Positions 48,206 to 60,498 are shown, counted from the stretch's first letter. The stretch: DNA of 64,000 bases from Batillaria attramentaria (GCA_018292915.2 JACVVK020000017.1:12501-76500), one strand, 5' to 3'. The notes: a model not told the origin generated them from the sequence alone. A program made the numbers and translations.

Positions 48206-48796
48206 TTATTATTATTGGACAATAATGTAACTACGACTGCAGGGTATACTTGTTTTGAAGAAACAATCCAAACAAAGTGAAACAAGGCATATGTTTGTTG
48301 GCATCCTTTGTTATTGTACAGCGATCTGTAAGATAGTAAGTAGATGGGTGTTCTTGTTTACGGATGTGTTGAGATCGGTGGTACTACTGGTTTTTCATCT
48401 GTTCCAAACCACTTGTTGACAAGTCTTTCAGTACAGAAGAGTCTGCTTTCCAAGGAGATGTCTGCTTTCAACAGTGAAGTAGACTGCTTGCGTAGTGCGT
48501 TACAGAACCATGGCCCCGTTCACACAGGACAGTTGACGGATAGTCTGCGTCTTCTTGGTGTACTCGAGTTTTTGTTTTTTTGTTGTTTTGGGGAGGGGGA
48601 GGGGGGGGGGCTGCCCCAACTCTTTGCCGGCTCCAGTGGTGTTCCTCCCTGGTAATGGGTGGAATCCACGGAGAGCTCGGAAGCTGGGACAATTTTTATT
48701 ATGCATGATGATGGAGATGAGGATGATGGTATTGTAAGATGATGCTATGGAGGTCCGTGTGGTTTGGGACTGCGGGACAGGGCCGCATTCCACGCT

Positions 48797-49097
48797 TCTT
48801 GTCATAAATATCCCGGCATTAACCAGGCCCGGGAACTACGGGCACCTGCGGTGCCGGCCGTGTAATCATCCACATCATAAGACGTGTCATACCGAGGGAA
48901 GCACCCCCAAAGTCGCACCCGAGAAGTGGGTGAAACTCGGCTGTGTGGCAACAGCCTCCCCATTGGGTCCATTGCACACCCGCTCTGGGTAGGAGCCGAC
49001 CTAGGTAGGAAAAATCCCGCTTACCTCGGCTGGGACTCGAACCCGGGTCTCCCGGTCCATGGTCCGAAGTGCTAACCACTACACTACGGGGGCCGGT
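48797..49097 (-). mobile_element. tRNA-derived SINE-D
   Basis: On the minus strand, GGCCCCCGTAGTGTAGTGGT and TAGCACTTCGGACCATGG (tRNA-like left half), then a canonical B box GGGTTCGAGTCCCAGCCGAG, followed by a ~220-bp unrelated body. The head is close to a real tRNA, but no complete cloverleaf with acceptor pairing ends it. Confidence 0.7.
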
Positions 49098-49805
49098 GGT
49101 GTATTCGGGTGTCATTCTGTACACTGTGCGTTCTGTACACTGGTGAGCCGTGGGAAACTCTGAAACTCAAAACTGTCTAGAGAGTGTACAAATTTGTCGT
49201 TTTGACAGTTTGTCTGATTTGTCCTGTGTGAACTGTGGTACATAAGGCGGTAATATTTTGAGAAGATGTAAAAGCTTGAAACAAAGTCCAGTGTTATACA
49301 ACAGACCAGAAGAGTGTGATGACTTGATTGTTTGTTGCTGGTTTTAGTTAATTTTTTTCCTTTCGGGTTTTTTTTTTCTCTTTCAAATACATTGTACGTT
49401 GCTGCCTGCACCCTTACGGTATCTACGAGGTGTGCATTGCTTTCGATTTATCTGTGAATCTTGTGACCGTATAGTTAATTGTTTAACACTTTGCCCGTGT
49501 TGAAAGAAGCAGTTCAGGTATGGTGTCAGAGCTGGAAGCTATCTCAGCAGAAACGAATGAAATCCACAAAAAAACTACAAAAGATTTTCTCAGTTTTCTT
49601 TTTGTTTGTGTCCCGACGTTGGTACCTATATTGATATTAGCTCTTTTCTAGTTTACTTGTTATAACGTTCTCTCAAATTTTTAATGTGCTCCGAAGACAA
49701 TTGCACTGGCAATGACATTTCTGCATTTTCATTAGTCCAGCCTGTTTTTGTTAGGCACTCTTGAGATGGTTGGCCAGATTTGGTAAATAGCCAAATGCGG
49801 GTGTG

Positions 49806-49975
49806 TGTGGGCGTGTTTAGGAGTTTAACGTCCTTTTCCTCCACGTAAGGGTGATGTCAAAGACGAGGCAACGAGGAAAAGGCCTGCACAAATATTTGGC
49901 CCCAGCCGGGATTCGAACTCACGACCCGAGCATTGAAAGTCCTACGCTCTACCATTCGGCCACCCCGGCTCCCCT
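49806..49975 (-). mobile_element. SINE-B copy
   Basis: Complete minus-strand copy: GGAGTTTAACGTCCTTTTCC, CCGGGATTCGAACTCACGAC, CATTCGGCCACCCCGGCTCC. Confidence 0.88.
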
Positions 49976-50179
49976 AGCCAAATGCGACTTGAACCACAGC
50001 CCGTATTTATTAAAAGAAACGCTGGTCATAACTAATTTCATTTCAAGAACGGCACTATGACTAACACGAGCCTACTTCTCAGACGTATTTTTATAATGTA
50101 GATTTTTTTTAAAAATGATTCCGTCTAAAAGTTTCAGGATTTAAACGCATTTTAATGTCCCATTTCTCTTCTCTGTCCA

Positions 50180-50287
50180 GACACGTTTTGCCCAAGTTGT
50201 CGACCAACGTCTGGCGAGACTGTCAAAGTTTGCACTTACTAAAAAAACAAAGTCCCCCAACATTGCTGGGGCAAAACGTGTTTTCAA
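50180..50287. mobile_element. Small palindromic element
   Basis: GACACGTTTTGCCCAA is mirrored by GGGGCAAAACGTGTTTTC about 90 bp later. Only the ~15-bp ends pair. Confidence 0.5.
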
Positions 50288-51281
50288 ATCCTGAACCGCA
50301 GCTGCTAAAACTGCCTTAGAGCAAAGTGAACTTTTGGGGGAGAAAAGTTTCCAGAAAGTGTGTATTTGAGATTTTTGTTTGTTTGAGAGAAGAGAATTTT
50401 AGCGAAATTTTTACTGCCTCGACCAAGTGATTTATAGACTTTCTTGTTCAGCGTCTAGGCCTTAAGGATGGGGACTTCCCTTGAATGAAGCTAATGATGA
50501 CCTCTTGAAATTAGATTTGCACAAACATGTATGCCATGCACATTCTCACACAGCAGAATATGTGGATTTTTATTTATTTATTTTTTTTTAAGTTGTAGAT
50601 GAATCATCAAACTCGGGTTCACATAATCAGTGCTGAAATGACCTTTTAAGTTGCTGTATCTTAACGCTTCCCTTTTTGAAGAAAGTATTCCCAATCCTTA
50701 GTCAGTTATGAAGTAAACTCGTATGAGCGTCGATTCTTGATTATCAGTGTTCAACATTTTTAAACGTTTTTGAAATTTTTAACATTTTTAAATGACACAT
50801 TTAGAACAAGTTCTAATATCCAGGGCAACGGATTTTTTTTAAGCCTGTGTATCATTTGTCTATGTGCCAGATTGTAGGTCAGAATAGTGTGATGTGTGGT
50901 GGCTGTTTCTGTTCAAAGTGCCATTTTAAGTGAGAACGAGGACTTTTTGTTCGTATTTGTGTTATTTGACATAATGTTGAGTATGTTTTGCACTTGATGT
51001 ATGGTTTCCGACACATGGACTTTGATTGTGATCCTGTTTCTTCGTCATTTAATCAATTTTATGCATGTTTTCTATACAATACTTACACACTCGTTTTCCG
51101 TAGAATTAATAATTCAGCATTTTTTTGATTCGTTAGTTGTGTTATTTGCTGGCGACATTCCAAGAGTCTTTGTGAGTGAAATAATTGTTTGTGATGAGTT
51201 CACTTTGACTGTAGTTGTGCATTTAAATGAGACAAATGTATGCGTTACGGGGTTTTTGTTTTGTGGGAGCAAGGGTTTTGG

Positions 51282-51283
<2 letters not shown>

Positions 51284-51370
<87 letters not shown>
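51284..51370. repeat. (CT)n microsatellite
   Basis: About 43 CT units. Confidence 0.95.
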
Positions 51371-51374
<4 letters not shown>

Positions 51375-52539
51375 GCATGCTAAGCTGGCCCTAACACAAT
51401 GAGAAAAAAGCTTTGCAAAGATTGTTCAATAACTGACGAACTGACAAAGTAATTTGTAAACTGCTTGCGGAGAAATGTTGTTGAAAGATACAGAAATGCG
51501 TTAATACGTGGTGCAAGTAAATGTTGTCAAACTTCAGTATACATGCAAGATACATTGTATGAACACAGAAGTGAGCGTTTTGTCAGGTAAACAGGGTATG
51601 AAAATCCTGAATGATTTAGTAAACCGGTTCAGTCTTGCTACGCTTTATCAGGAATTGTAAGTCTCAGAGAGCACACTATCATGTGTTATTTCTTAAGAAA
51701 TTTAAAGGGCTCTCTGAAGAAACAGTCAGGGTAACTTATGATAAAACATAGCTTTTATGCCAGTTTTGTGTTTTTTAAACAGAAGGTACAGACAGAGAAG
51801 AAGGGAGTGTTTCCATGATTGGCAGTTTTGATGTGTAATATCATGTCAAAAATGTGTCTGTTTGCTTCGAGGTTTTTGCTTACTTATCGCGTTGCTAAGA
51901 AGCGGCATTTTAAAGTACTGGATGAAATCGTTCATCTGGTTTCTGTTATGGAAATTGTTTTTTTTTTTCAGGTCAGTAAACTTTTTTTTTCACTTCTAGA
52001 TACATAATATATCTCTTTACATATTATATATATACTTTTCAGCCGCAATGTCGTCAGTGAATTGCCAAGAGATGGAATTCAAACTTTCTGCGTGTTAATC
52101 ACTTCGCTTCGTTGTTGGAGAGATAGATAGGATAGTCCATCTATCAAACTCTGTTTTCAGTCAATGCAATTGAATGGTGGTCTGAAAGGCGCCCACACCT
52201 GAGCAAGTGTTCGACAAAGAAGGTGTGGTCAGGTGTTGGGCAGGAGTAGGTGACTTCCAGACGTTTTCTCAGGGGCTTCCAGTACTTGTGGGCCGGAACC
52301 CACGTTTGACTGGTGGACCCCCCACCCCCATACACCCCTCCCCACCTCCCCCTCCCCTCCCCCGTGCCCCCAGCCCCCCCGTCACATACACACACATTCC
52401 CCCTCCCCTCCACTACATCCACTTCTTCTCTCACTCTTTTCATCGACCCCTGTGGATATTTGCATTTCTCTGTAGAAATAAACAACTTTTTTCACATTCA
52501 GTTTCCACGTCTTCAGTGGTGTCTGCTGAGTGAAGTTGG

Positions 52540-52611
<72 letters not shown>
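52540..52611. repeat. (GT)n microsatellite
   Basis: About 36 GT units, followed directly by a GGACGA-type minisatellite. Confidence 0.95.
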
Positions 52612-52613
<2 letters not shown>

Positions 52614-52870
52614 ACGGACGATTTGCCGACGGACGTCATACCGAACGGACGATATACCAAATAAAAGGGACAGAAACCACTTAACTTTAACAAAGGACGG
52701 CACGGGTCAACGTTTCGGCTTTCGCCTTCCTCAGGACACAAACAAATCCGACATATACCGACAGGACAGGATATGCCGACGGACAGTTTGCGGATGACAG
52801 GACGATGTGCCGACAGAACAAACTGCTGACGGACGATATGCCTACGGACGATTTGCTGAATGGACGATAT
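52612..52870 (+). repeat. GGACGATATGCCGAC-type minisatellite
   Basis: Degenerate ~15-19-bp units (GACGGACGATATGCCTACGG and similar), interrupted at 52659-52743 by an inserted element. Confidence 0.8.
52659..52743 (+). mobile_element. Half-copy of the 29.7-kb foldback
   Basis: AAATAAAAGGGACAGAAACC, CACGGGTCAACGTTTCGGCT and TTCGCCTTCCTCAGGACACA match the left arm plus loop of the foldback at 29708-29877. The right arm is absent. Confidence 0.85.
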
Positions 52871-52937
52871 TGAAAATAATATTCCGACATTACAATAACT
52901 GTACCGACTGACTGATTCGAATAACTGTGACAGGCGG

Positions 52938-53036
52938 CGGGGTGTTTGGGAGTTTAACGTCCTTTTCCATCATGTATGGGTGATATCAAAGACGGGGCAA
53001 CGAGAAAAAAGGCGAGTACACATATTTGGCCCCAGC

Positions 53037-53090
<54 letters not shown>
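52938..53090 (-). mobile_element. Partial SINE-B interrupted by (GT)n
   Basis: The minus-strand SINE-B 3' half (GGGTGTTTGGGAGTTTAACG to TTTGGCCCCAGCC) ends at 53036, where a (GT)n tract (53039-53090) replaces the tRNA-like head. Confidence 0.8.
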
Positions 53091-53092
<2 letters not shown>

Positions 53093-53395
53093 CGTCCTGT
53101 CTGTGTAAAGCTAAGAATGTGTGTGTTTGTGCGTGGATCTAGGAATGTATGTGAATCTAAGCTTATGTGTATATGTGTTGCAGTGTGTGTTAGACAATGA
53201 CGATGAAGCTCATGGTGTCTCATACTCGGAGGTCGTCGTCAGCATACAAGGGACGTTACTCAGATTGCATCCACTGTGACTCAACTCTGCACATGGCTGT
53301 TAAAGGTCGCCCGGAATCCATATTTCGCTTCTTCCTGACAAAATATATATTCTCCACTGGAATAGGAAGTGTCATTCAAGCTGATACTTTTCGCG

Positions 53396-53405
53396 CTCGC
53401 GCGCG

Positions 53406-53483
<78 letters not shown>
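53396..53483. repeat. (GC)n-(CA)n microsatellite
   Basis: A short CG/GC run (potential Z-DNA) followed by about 35 CA units. Confidence 0.95.
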
Positions 53484-53485
<2 letters not shown>

Positions 53486-54514
53486 AATTTCCAAGAAGGG
53501 AAAAATGTTAAGCATGACTTCCTCTCATCTGTGCATAGTTTTATTTGAAAGCAGTCGTCAGGCCACAAACTACCTCAGCGCATGTACCTCTAACCAGCAG
53601 CAAAACACATGAACCATCCGAATGCCTGCGTTAGAAAACTAAACAAACTGAGAGGGCAGCAAAGAGCTGAGGCAGCTTACTCGTGTTAGAACGACCAGAT
53701 GTTGCGTAAGACTTAAAATATTGATTTTCTTTTCGGGAGTTTGCTGTTGCATTTCGTAAGAAATTCATTCCGTTGCTTACCATAGGCTGTTCAGATCCGG
53801 GGACGTGCAGCATAATAAGAAGCAGCAAAATCAAAAACGAGCGCCTTAATTTAACCCTTACAACGCCGATTTCGCAGTTTGGCGAGTGCCTGAAATAGCG
53901 CCTATTTCGCATTTGACTCATTTTAGTGGATAGAACGAAAAACTCAAGAGACAATTAATTCTCCTGGACCTTCAACTGACTTAAGAAGGCACTGACAGAG
54001 ATATGTTTTAACTTTCGTTTCTGCAAGAGCAAAGTGGAGTTTTAATGTTATCTCAGAAGCAAACCACACAGTCTTCCACAGTTCTGATCTCAGCCCGAAA
54101 AATCCAACTCAAATTTGAGGTGGCCTACGTGCTACGCAACAGACAACACGTGATTTTTTGAAGGGCTGAGTCAGAAACTGTCCACTGCGTGCGCTCGCTT
54201 GCGAAAAGCGTTTTGGGTCAAGGACGAAACTTTACAGAATCCAAAATTAGCTGAGAAGGGTTTAATGTTGCTGGTAAATACTCCTTACTTACTCCGCATT
54301 TCGGAGCGCGCACGCGCATTCCACGATTTTGACTCTTTTCCGGTTTTTGCCCTGCATGCGAAAATCAGGCAAGATTAACGGTACCTTAACGGCTCTTACT
54401 GCAGCAAGCACGAGTATAATCAAAGTGCAACACTCCCGCTAAGCCAAATTTAAATAAATTCGTTATGAATTTTGTGTGTGTGTGTGTGTGTGTGAGGCCA
54501 CAGGTGTACAACCC

Positions 54515-54818
54515 TAAAGCCTGCTCTTAACTGGGCACAGCGCGCGAAACACACATGTGCACATCACAGTCGTTGCGCTCGGTGTGTCTACTAACTTCAA
54601 AACTGAACACAGCTGTGCTCGGCGACAAACCGATTGAAGACGCACTGTCCGCAATGTTTGCGCGCCGAGTGACGTAGTACAGCCAATCAGTCACAGTTGT
54701 GGCTATTTGAAATCCAGGTTGCTGTGATGACGCCACAGCGGCGGAAACGGCCCTCCAAATCACAACTGTGGACAGCACTGTGGCGCTCCGCAGTGCCCAG
54801 TTAAGAGCCGGCTTTAAG
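54515..54818. mobile_element. ~304-bp TIR element
   Basis: TAAAGCCTGCTCTTAACTGG and GCCCAGTTAAGAGCCGGCTT form ~24-bp imperfect terminal inverted repeats; the interior is non-coding. Confidence 0.75.
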
Positions 54819-54884
54819 TTTGCTTGACAGGAATTAAATTAACTCTTAAAACCCCATGCAACAATCGCATATTACTTGAAATTT

Positions 54885-55232
54885 TCAGACCACTTGAAGC
54901 CACTATCACGCAATCTGCAGCGGTCTCGCACCTAGCGGTGAAGGCCCCACGGCTTGCGTAATAGTGGCTTGAAGTAGCTCTTACTGGTGTGCAGTGGCTT
55001 TTTTTTTTAACTGTAAAGACCCCACGCCATGACGATAATAGTGGCTTGAAATGGCTCCTACTGGTGTGCAGTGGCTTTTTTTTAGCGGTGAAGACCCCAC
55101 GCCATGACGATAATAGTGGCTTGAAATGGCTCCTACTGGTGTGCAGTGGCTTTTTTTTTTTAGCGGTGAAGACCCCACGCCATGACGATAATAGTGGCTT
55201 GAAATGGCTCCTACTGGTGTGCAGTGGCTTGT
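54885..55232 (+). repeat. ~75-bp tandem repeat
   Basis: About 3.5 copies of AGTGGCTTGAAATGGCTCCT, ACTGGTGTGCAGTGGC, a T run and GAAGACCCCACGCCATGACG. A partly inverted unit (CCACTTGAAGCCACTAT) precedes it. Confidence 0.9.
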
Positions 55233-55346
55233 TTGTTTGTTTGTTTGTTTACCAGTCTTATTACATAGTGGGCAGCCGGAGGGCTCGGGTTCTTTAGAGT
55301 TAAACGTCGCCGAATCTGAACAGACTTCAACGGATCGCCCACTACT

Positions 55347-55659
55347 TTACCCGCCTATCAAATCCGCATCCTCCTCCGCATTGCAGGTGAGTTCCCGGAT
55401 GGTTTTAGGCACCGGGCAGCCCTTAAGGTAGAGCTTCATGTGCCGACACGCGTCTTCCCTCTGCACGCAGGCGTAGCGGAGACACGAGTTGAAGATCTGC
55501 ATGGGGGTGGTCGATATCTTCTTCGCCAGCAGACAGCGCAAGGTTCTGTGGCGAATCATGAGGGGTCCGCATAGCTGGATGGCGTGGGCGCGTGCCTCGT
55601 GAGTCTTGCACTGTTTGAAAATCCACACGCCCCACTCGCACTCTACCTTGTGAGGACCC
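55347..55659 (-). CDS. Terminal exon, cysteine-rich C8-like domain
   Basis: On the minus strand an acceptor (GTTTGCAG) precedes an exon opening in phase 2 and reading G-P-H-K-V-E-C-E-W-G-V-W-I-F-K-Q-C, then CGPLMIRHRTLRCLL and FNSCLRYACVQREDAC, then MKLYLKGCPVPKTIRELTC and a stop (TAA) at 55347-55349. The spacing (C..L...RC....P..F..SC...AC.....C....LYL..GC) resembles the C8 module that follows von Willebrand D domains in secreted proteins. The Cys pattern suggests extracellular disulfide bonding. Its start phase matches the small exon at 61209. Domain identity is inferred from spacing, not from a database match. Confidence 0.72.
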
Positions 55660-55925
55660 CTGCAAACACGCGTCATGTATCTACAATTCTGTTACGGACT
55701 GCAGGGCTGGTTTTTTTTAAGTTGTTAAGTTGTTTCTCTATAGAGAAACAACTTTATGAGACGGGGCAGATTTTGCTACGCGCAGCAGCAAGTTTCAGTG
55801 ATACGAAACAAGACTGTGACGTTTCTCCACACAATACTTACTTTCACGCACACAGTGACGTAACGAAATCTGCGTCATAGACACCTTACGTGCACACTTT
55901 GCTGCTGCGTTCTTTTTGGCGGGAA

Positions 55926-55928
<3 letters not shown>

Positions 55929-55981
<53 letters not shown>
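55929..55981. repeat. (GT)n microsatellite
   Basis: About 26 GT units. Confidence 0.95.
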
Positions 55982-55983
<2 letters not shown>

Positions 55984-56522
55984 ACGGATGTAATGATGGC
56001 TATCTCCTAAACCATTTCGTTGGAGGCCTTTTTACTTCGAGATAAAATGGGAATTCACCTTCTCCAGACCTATTTTTCACGATTTTAGCCTACTGCATTT
56101 TCAAAAGAGTTATCGCCGATTTTTAAAAATCGGTCATGTTACGAATTTTTTCGCAAAAAATGTTCAAATGGCTTCATTTTCTGAAATTGGGAAGATCATC
56201 CAATTATACTGCCTGTTTTCGTAGCACAGCTATGTAGCTCTGACAGGTTTTGTGTAAGAAAAATATTTCCGAGGTAGGAGTGGTTTGCATATAAGGCCAA
56301 ATATCTATGAAAAGACTCCTTCAAATTACTCATCATTCCGGTATTTTTGTCACTTGTGCCAATTGCACATATGACATTAACTGCTGCACTATTATAGCTT
56401 TAGTATTAAGAATAGGAGAGCTTTTAGATAAACACATTTTTCACGTTTCTGCGAGAAGCGCCGGTCAAAAAAGTTCCAATTTTGCAATTTCGTAAGTACA
56501 AACCAAGGCAGTTAAGTCCACG

Positions 56523-56925
56523 TTTCATCAGCTCTCTAGATTTTCCAAATTTTATGTCAAAATTAATTCAGTCACGGAAGTCACAAAAGCAACAAGGAAA
56601 TCACAAGATATGTAGAAGTATCATCTGTCAGACGAGCAGCGTGAGGCTGACGTCAAATGTTTGGTTCACAGACAAAATCTGCAAGTATCGCCACTGCTTC
56701 CGACCTTTCATCAGCCCTCTAGATCTTCCAGATTTAATGTGAAAAATAATTCAGTCGGAGAAGTCACAAAGCCAACAGGGAAATCACAAGACATGAACAA
56801 GCATCCTCAGACGATCTCAGTGCTAGAGGCTGATGTCAAAAGTTTACTTCACGGAATTGACGTCATCTCTCTCTCTCTCTGTATGACGACCTGCCTGAGG
56901 CTGACGTCAAGTGTTTAGATCACGG
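56523..56925 (+). repeat. 183-bp tandem duplication plus partial third unit
   Basis: TTTCATCAGCTCTCTAGA at 56523 recurs as TTTCATCAGCCCTCTAGA at 56706, with matching sequence between (AATTCAGTC, AAATCACAAGA, GAGGCTGA-GTCAAA). A partial third unit (GAGGCTGACGTCAAGTGTTT) lies near 56890. Confidence 0.85.
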
Positions 56926-56960
56926 AACTGACGTCTCTCTCTCTCTCTATCTCTCTCTCT

Positions 56961-57143
56961 GGGGAGCCAGGGTGGCCGAATGGTAGAGCGTTGGACTTTC
57001 AATGCTTGGGCCGAGAGTTCGAATCCTGGCCGCTGGGGCCAAATATTTGTGCTGGCCTTTTTCTCGTTGCCCCGTCTTTGATATCACCCTTATGTGGGGG
57101 AAAAGGACGTTAAACTCCTAAACACCCACCCACCCACCCACCC
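56961..57143 (+). mobile_element. SINE-B copy inserted in a (CT)n tract
   Basis: Complete copy from GGGGAGCCAGGGTGGCCGAA to TTAAACTCCTAAACACCCAC, with CT microsatellite on both sides. Confidence 0.9.
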
Positions 57144-57369
57144 TCTCTCTCTCTGCCTCTCTCTCTCTCTCTCCCTCCCTTCTTCCCCCACCCGGCCCCA
57201 CCCCCAGTCACGTGGCTAATCGGTCGAGGTCGTAGAGGATCTAGTGTCATTGGTAGAACTTGGAGAGGGGAGAACCGGCAACAATAACAACAAAGACAAA
57301 ATAAAATGAAGTTTGGAGAAACAACTTTGTAGGACGGGGCCGTTCCTCCTTGTTTTCCTCAGAGTGCGT

Positions 57370-60105
57370 GTACTACAACTACTACTACTACTGCTGTTGC
57401 TGCTGCTGCTGCTATTACTTCCGCTACTACTTCTGCTACTACTGCAGCTGCTGCTACTACTGCTACTACTCCTGCTACTACAACTACTTCTACTACTATT
57501 GCTGCTACTACTGCTACTAATTCTACTACTATTGTTGCTGAAACAGCTGTACTACTACAGCTACTGGTACTACTACTACTACTACTGCTGCTACTACGCC
57601 TGCTACTACTACTACTACTACTATTGCTGCTACTACTGCTACTACTATTGTTGCTGCTGCTACTGCTACTACTACTGCTACTATTGCCACTACTCCTGCT
57701 ACTCTCTGCTACTACTACTATTGTTGCTGCTACTGCTACTGCTTCTACTACTACTACTACTATTACTGCTACTACTGCTACTACTATTGTTGCTGCTGCT
57801 ACTGCTACTACTACTGCTACTATTGCCACTACTCCTGCTACTCTCTGCTACTACTACTACTATTGCTGCTGCTACTACTGCTACTACTGCTACTACTACT
57901 CACTGCTACTACTGCTACTACTACTCACTACTACTACTATTGTTGCTGCTGCTACTACTGCTACTACTACTCACTACTACTACTACTATTGTTTGCTGCT
58001 GCTACTACTGCTACTACTACTCCACTACTACTACTATTGTTGCTGCTGCTACTACTGCTACTACTACTACTACTATTGCTGCTGCTACTACTGCTACTAC
58101 TACTCACTGCTACTACTATTACTGCTACTACTACTACTATTGTTGCTGCTGCTACTACTGCTACTACTACTCACTACTACTACTATTGTTGCTGCTGCTA
58201 CTACTGCTACTACTGCTACTACTACTCACTGCTACTACTGCTACTACTACTCACTACTACTACTATTGTTGCTGCTGCTACTACTGCTACTACTACTCAC
58301 TACTACTACTATTGTTGCTGCTGCTACTACTGCTACTACTACTCACTACTACTACTATTGTTGCTGCTGCTACTACTGCTACTACTACTACTACTATTGC
58401 TGCTGCTACTACTGTTACTACTACTCACTGCTACTACTATTACTGCTACTACTACTACTACTATTGTTGCTGCTGCTACTACTGCTACTACTACTCACTA
58501 CTACTACTATTGTTGCTGCTGCTACTACTGCTACTACTACTCACTGCTACTACTATTACTGCTACTACTACTACTACTATTGCTGCTGCTACTACTGCTA
58601 CTACTACTCACTGCTACTACTATTACTGCTACTACTACTACTATTGTTGCTGCTGCTACTACTGCTACTACTACTCACTACTACTACTATTGTTGCTGCT
58701 GCTACTACTGCTACTACTACTCACTACTACTACTATTACTGCTACTACTACTACTATTGTTGCTGCTGCTACTACTGCTACTACTACTCATTACTACTAC
58801 TGCTACTACTGCTACTACTACTCACTACTACTACTATTGTTGCTGCTGCTACTACTGCTACTACTACTCACTACTACTACTATTGTTGTTGCTGCTACTA
58901 CTGCTACTACTACTCACTACTACTACTGCTACTACTGCTACTACTACTCACTACTACTACTATTGTTGCTGCTGCTACTACTGCTACTACTACTCACTAC
59001 TACTACTATTACTGCTACTACTACTACTATTGTTGCTGCCGCTACTACTGCTACTACTACTCACTGCTACTACTGCTACTACTACTCACTACTACTACTA
59101 TTGTTGCTGCTGCTACTACTGCTACTACTACTCACTACTACTACTATTGTTGCTGCTGCTACTACTGCTACTACTACTCACTACTACTACTATTGTTGCT
59201 GCTGCTACTACTGCTACTACTACTCACTACTACTACTATTACTGCTACTGCTTCTACTACTATTGCTGCTGCTACTACTGCTACTACTACTCACTGCTAC
59301 TACTATTACTGCTACTACTACTACTATTGTTGCTGCTGCTACTACTGCTACTACTACTCACTACTACTACTATTGTTGCTGCTGCTACTACTGCTACTAC
59401 TACTCACTACTACTACTATTGTTGCTGCTGCTACTACTGCTACTACTACTCACTGCTACTACTATTACTGCTTACTACTACTACTATTGTTGCTGCTGCT
59501 ACTACTGCTACTACTACTCACTACTACTACTATTACTGCTACTAACTACTACTATTGTTGCTGCTGCTACTACTGCTACTACTACTATTCACTACTACTA
59601 CTATTGTTGCTGCTGCTACTACTGCTACTACTACTCACTACTACTACTATTACTGCTACTACTACTACTATTGTTGCTGCTGCTACTACTGCTACTACTA
59701 CTCACTACTACTACTATTACTGCTACTACTACTACTATTGTTGCTGCTGCTACTACTGCTACTACTACTCACTACTACTACTATTACTGCTACTACTACT
59801 ACTATTGTTGCTGCTGCTACTACTGCTACTACTACTCACTGCTACTACTATTACTGCTACTACTACTACTATTGTTGCTGCTGCTACTACTGCTACTACT
59901 ACTCACTACTACTACTATTGTTGCTGCTGCTACTACTGCTACTACTACTCACTACTACTACTATTACTGCTACTACTACTACTATTGTTGCTGCTTGCCT
60001 ACTACTGCTACTACTACTCACTGCTACTACTATTACTGCTACTGCTTCTACTACTATTGTTGCTGCTACCACTGCTACTGCTACTATTGCCGATACTGCA
60101 ATATA
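57370..60105 (+). repeat. 2.7-kb CTA/CTG trinucleotide satellite with higher-order units
   Basis: Trinucleotide units (CTA, CTG, ATT, GTT) form repeated blocks of about 51 and 78 bp such as TATTGTTGCTGCTGCTACTA, CTGCTACTACTACTCACTAC and TATTACTGCTACTACTACTA, copied dozens of times from about 57.9 kb. Three frames stay open for up to 951 codons only because of the repeat. Confidence 0.95.
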
Positions 60106-60111
60106 CTTCAG

Positions 60112-60207
60112 CTGACAAATTCTTTGCCCTGAAGTGGGACTGGAACCCTCGACCTCTCGCAGTGGTGGCCGGCAAGAGACGTTACCTCTGCACACTACCG
60201 ACCGCAC
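60112..60207 (-). mobile_element. SINE-A head fragment
   Basis: On the minus strand: GCGGTCGGTAGTGTGCAG, GCGAGAGGTCGAGGGTTCCA and GTCCCACTTCAGGGCAAAG match the head of the copy at 2309. Confidence 0.75.
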
Positions 60208-60495
60208 CTTCGTTTTATTGTACCTTCGTTGGTGAGGCCCGTTCCTCAGCACTGCCCACATGTACAGTTGCTTTGGACAGTTCAACCACTGTTCTTCAGC
60301 AAGCTCATTCAAGTCCGGGTTGGCGCCCGGTACCATGCAAAGACAGGCCGGGAATCCGGACGAAGCGCCCAGACCGAACAGAGCAGCTTGTGGGGCCTGT
60401 ACAGAAGCACCAGCACTCGTTACCAGACTCTTTCAGGTCCGACTTCCAACGTATCCCTGCTACCCATAGCCAGTTTTAAGTGCAGCACAGCATGG

Positions 60496-60498
<3 letters not shown>

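Larger units (their letters stand above)
41062..55346. other. 3' UTR and intergenic region, no convincing gene
   Basis: About 14.3 kb between the convergent ends of the two genes. Open frames here (for example 42377-42985) have no recognisable domains or splice structure and are treated as chance. The repeats are a possible LINE fragment near 44.05-44.14 kb, a poly-G run (45.64-45.66 kb), a degenerate tandem (46.48-46.69 kb), GT/GA and CT microsatellites, an ATT array and repeat end (48.09-48.21 kb), SINEs (48.8-49.1, 49.8-49.97, 52.94-53.04 kb), a small palindromic element (50.18-50.29 kb), a minisatellite with inserted element (52.6-52.87 kb), a TIR element (54.5-54.8 kb) and a ~75-bp tandem (54.9-55.23 kb). 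Confidence 0.55.

Noticed and set aside
49020..49097. A real tRNA gene on the minus strand
   Set aside because: A and B boxes are good, but the 3' end runs into a SINE-type body and I could not close the acceptor stem; treated as a SINE head.
60210..60400. An extra exon of the VWD-like gene (minus strand, frame with ACLCMVPGANPDLNE)
   Set aside because: It has an acceptor-like start and a possible donor, but the plus strand carries a tRNA-like CAAGTCCGGGTTGGCGCCC motif and the frame lacks the expected CGLCG loop, so a retroposon origin is more likely.
57313..60479. Open frames of 939, 951 and 560 codons rich in Leu, Thr and Tyr
   Set aside because: They are produced entirely by the CTA/CTG satellite, overlap in all three frames and have no splice or start context.
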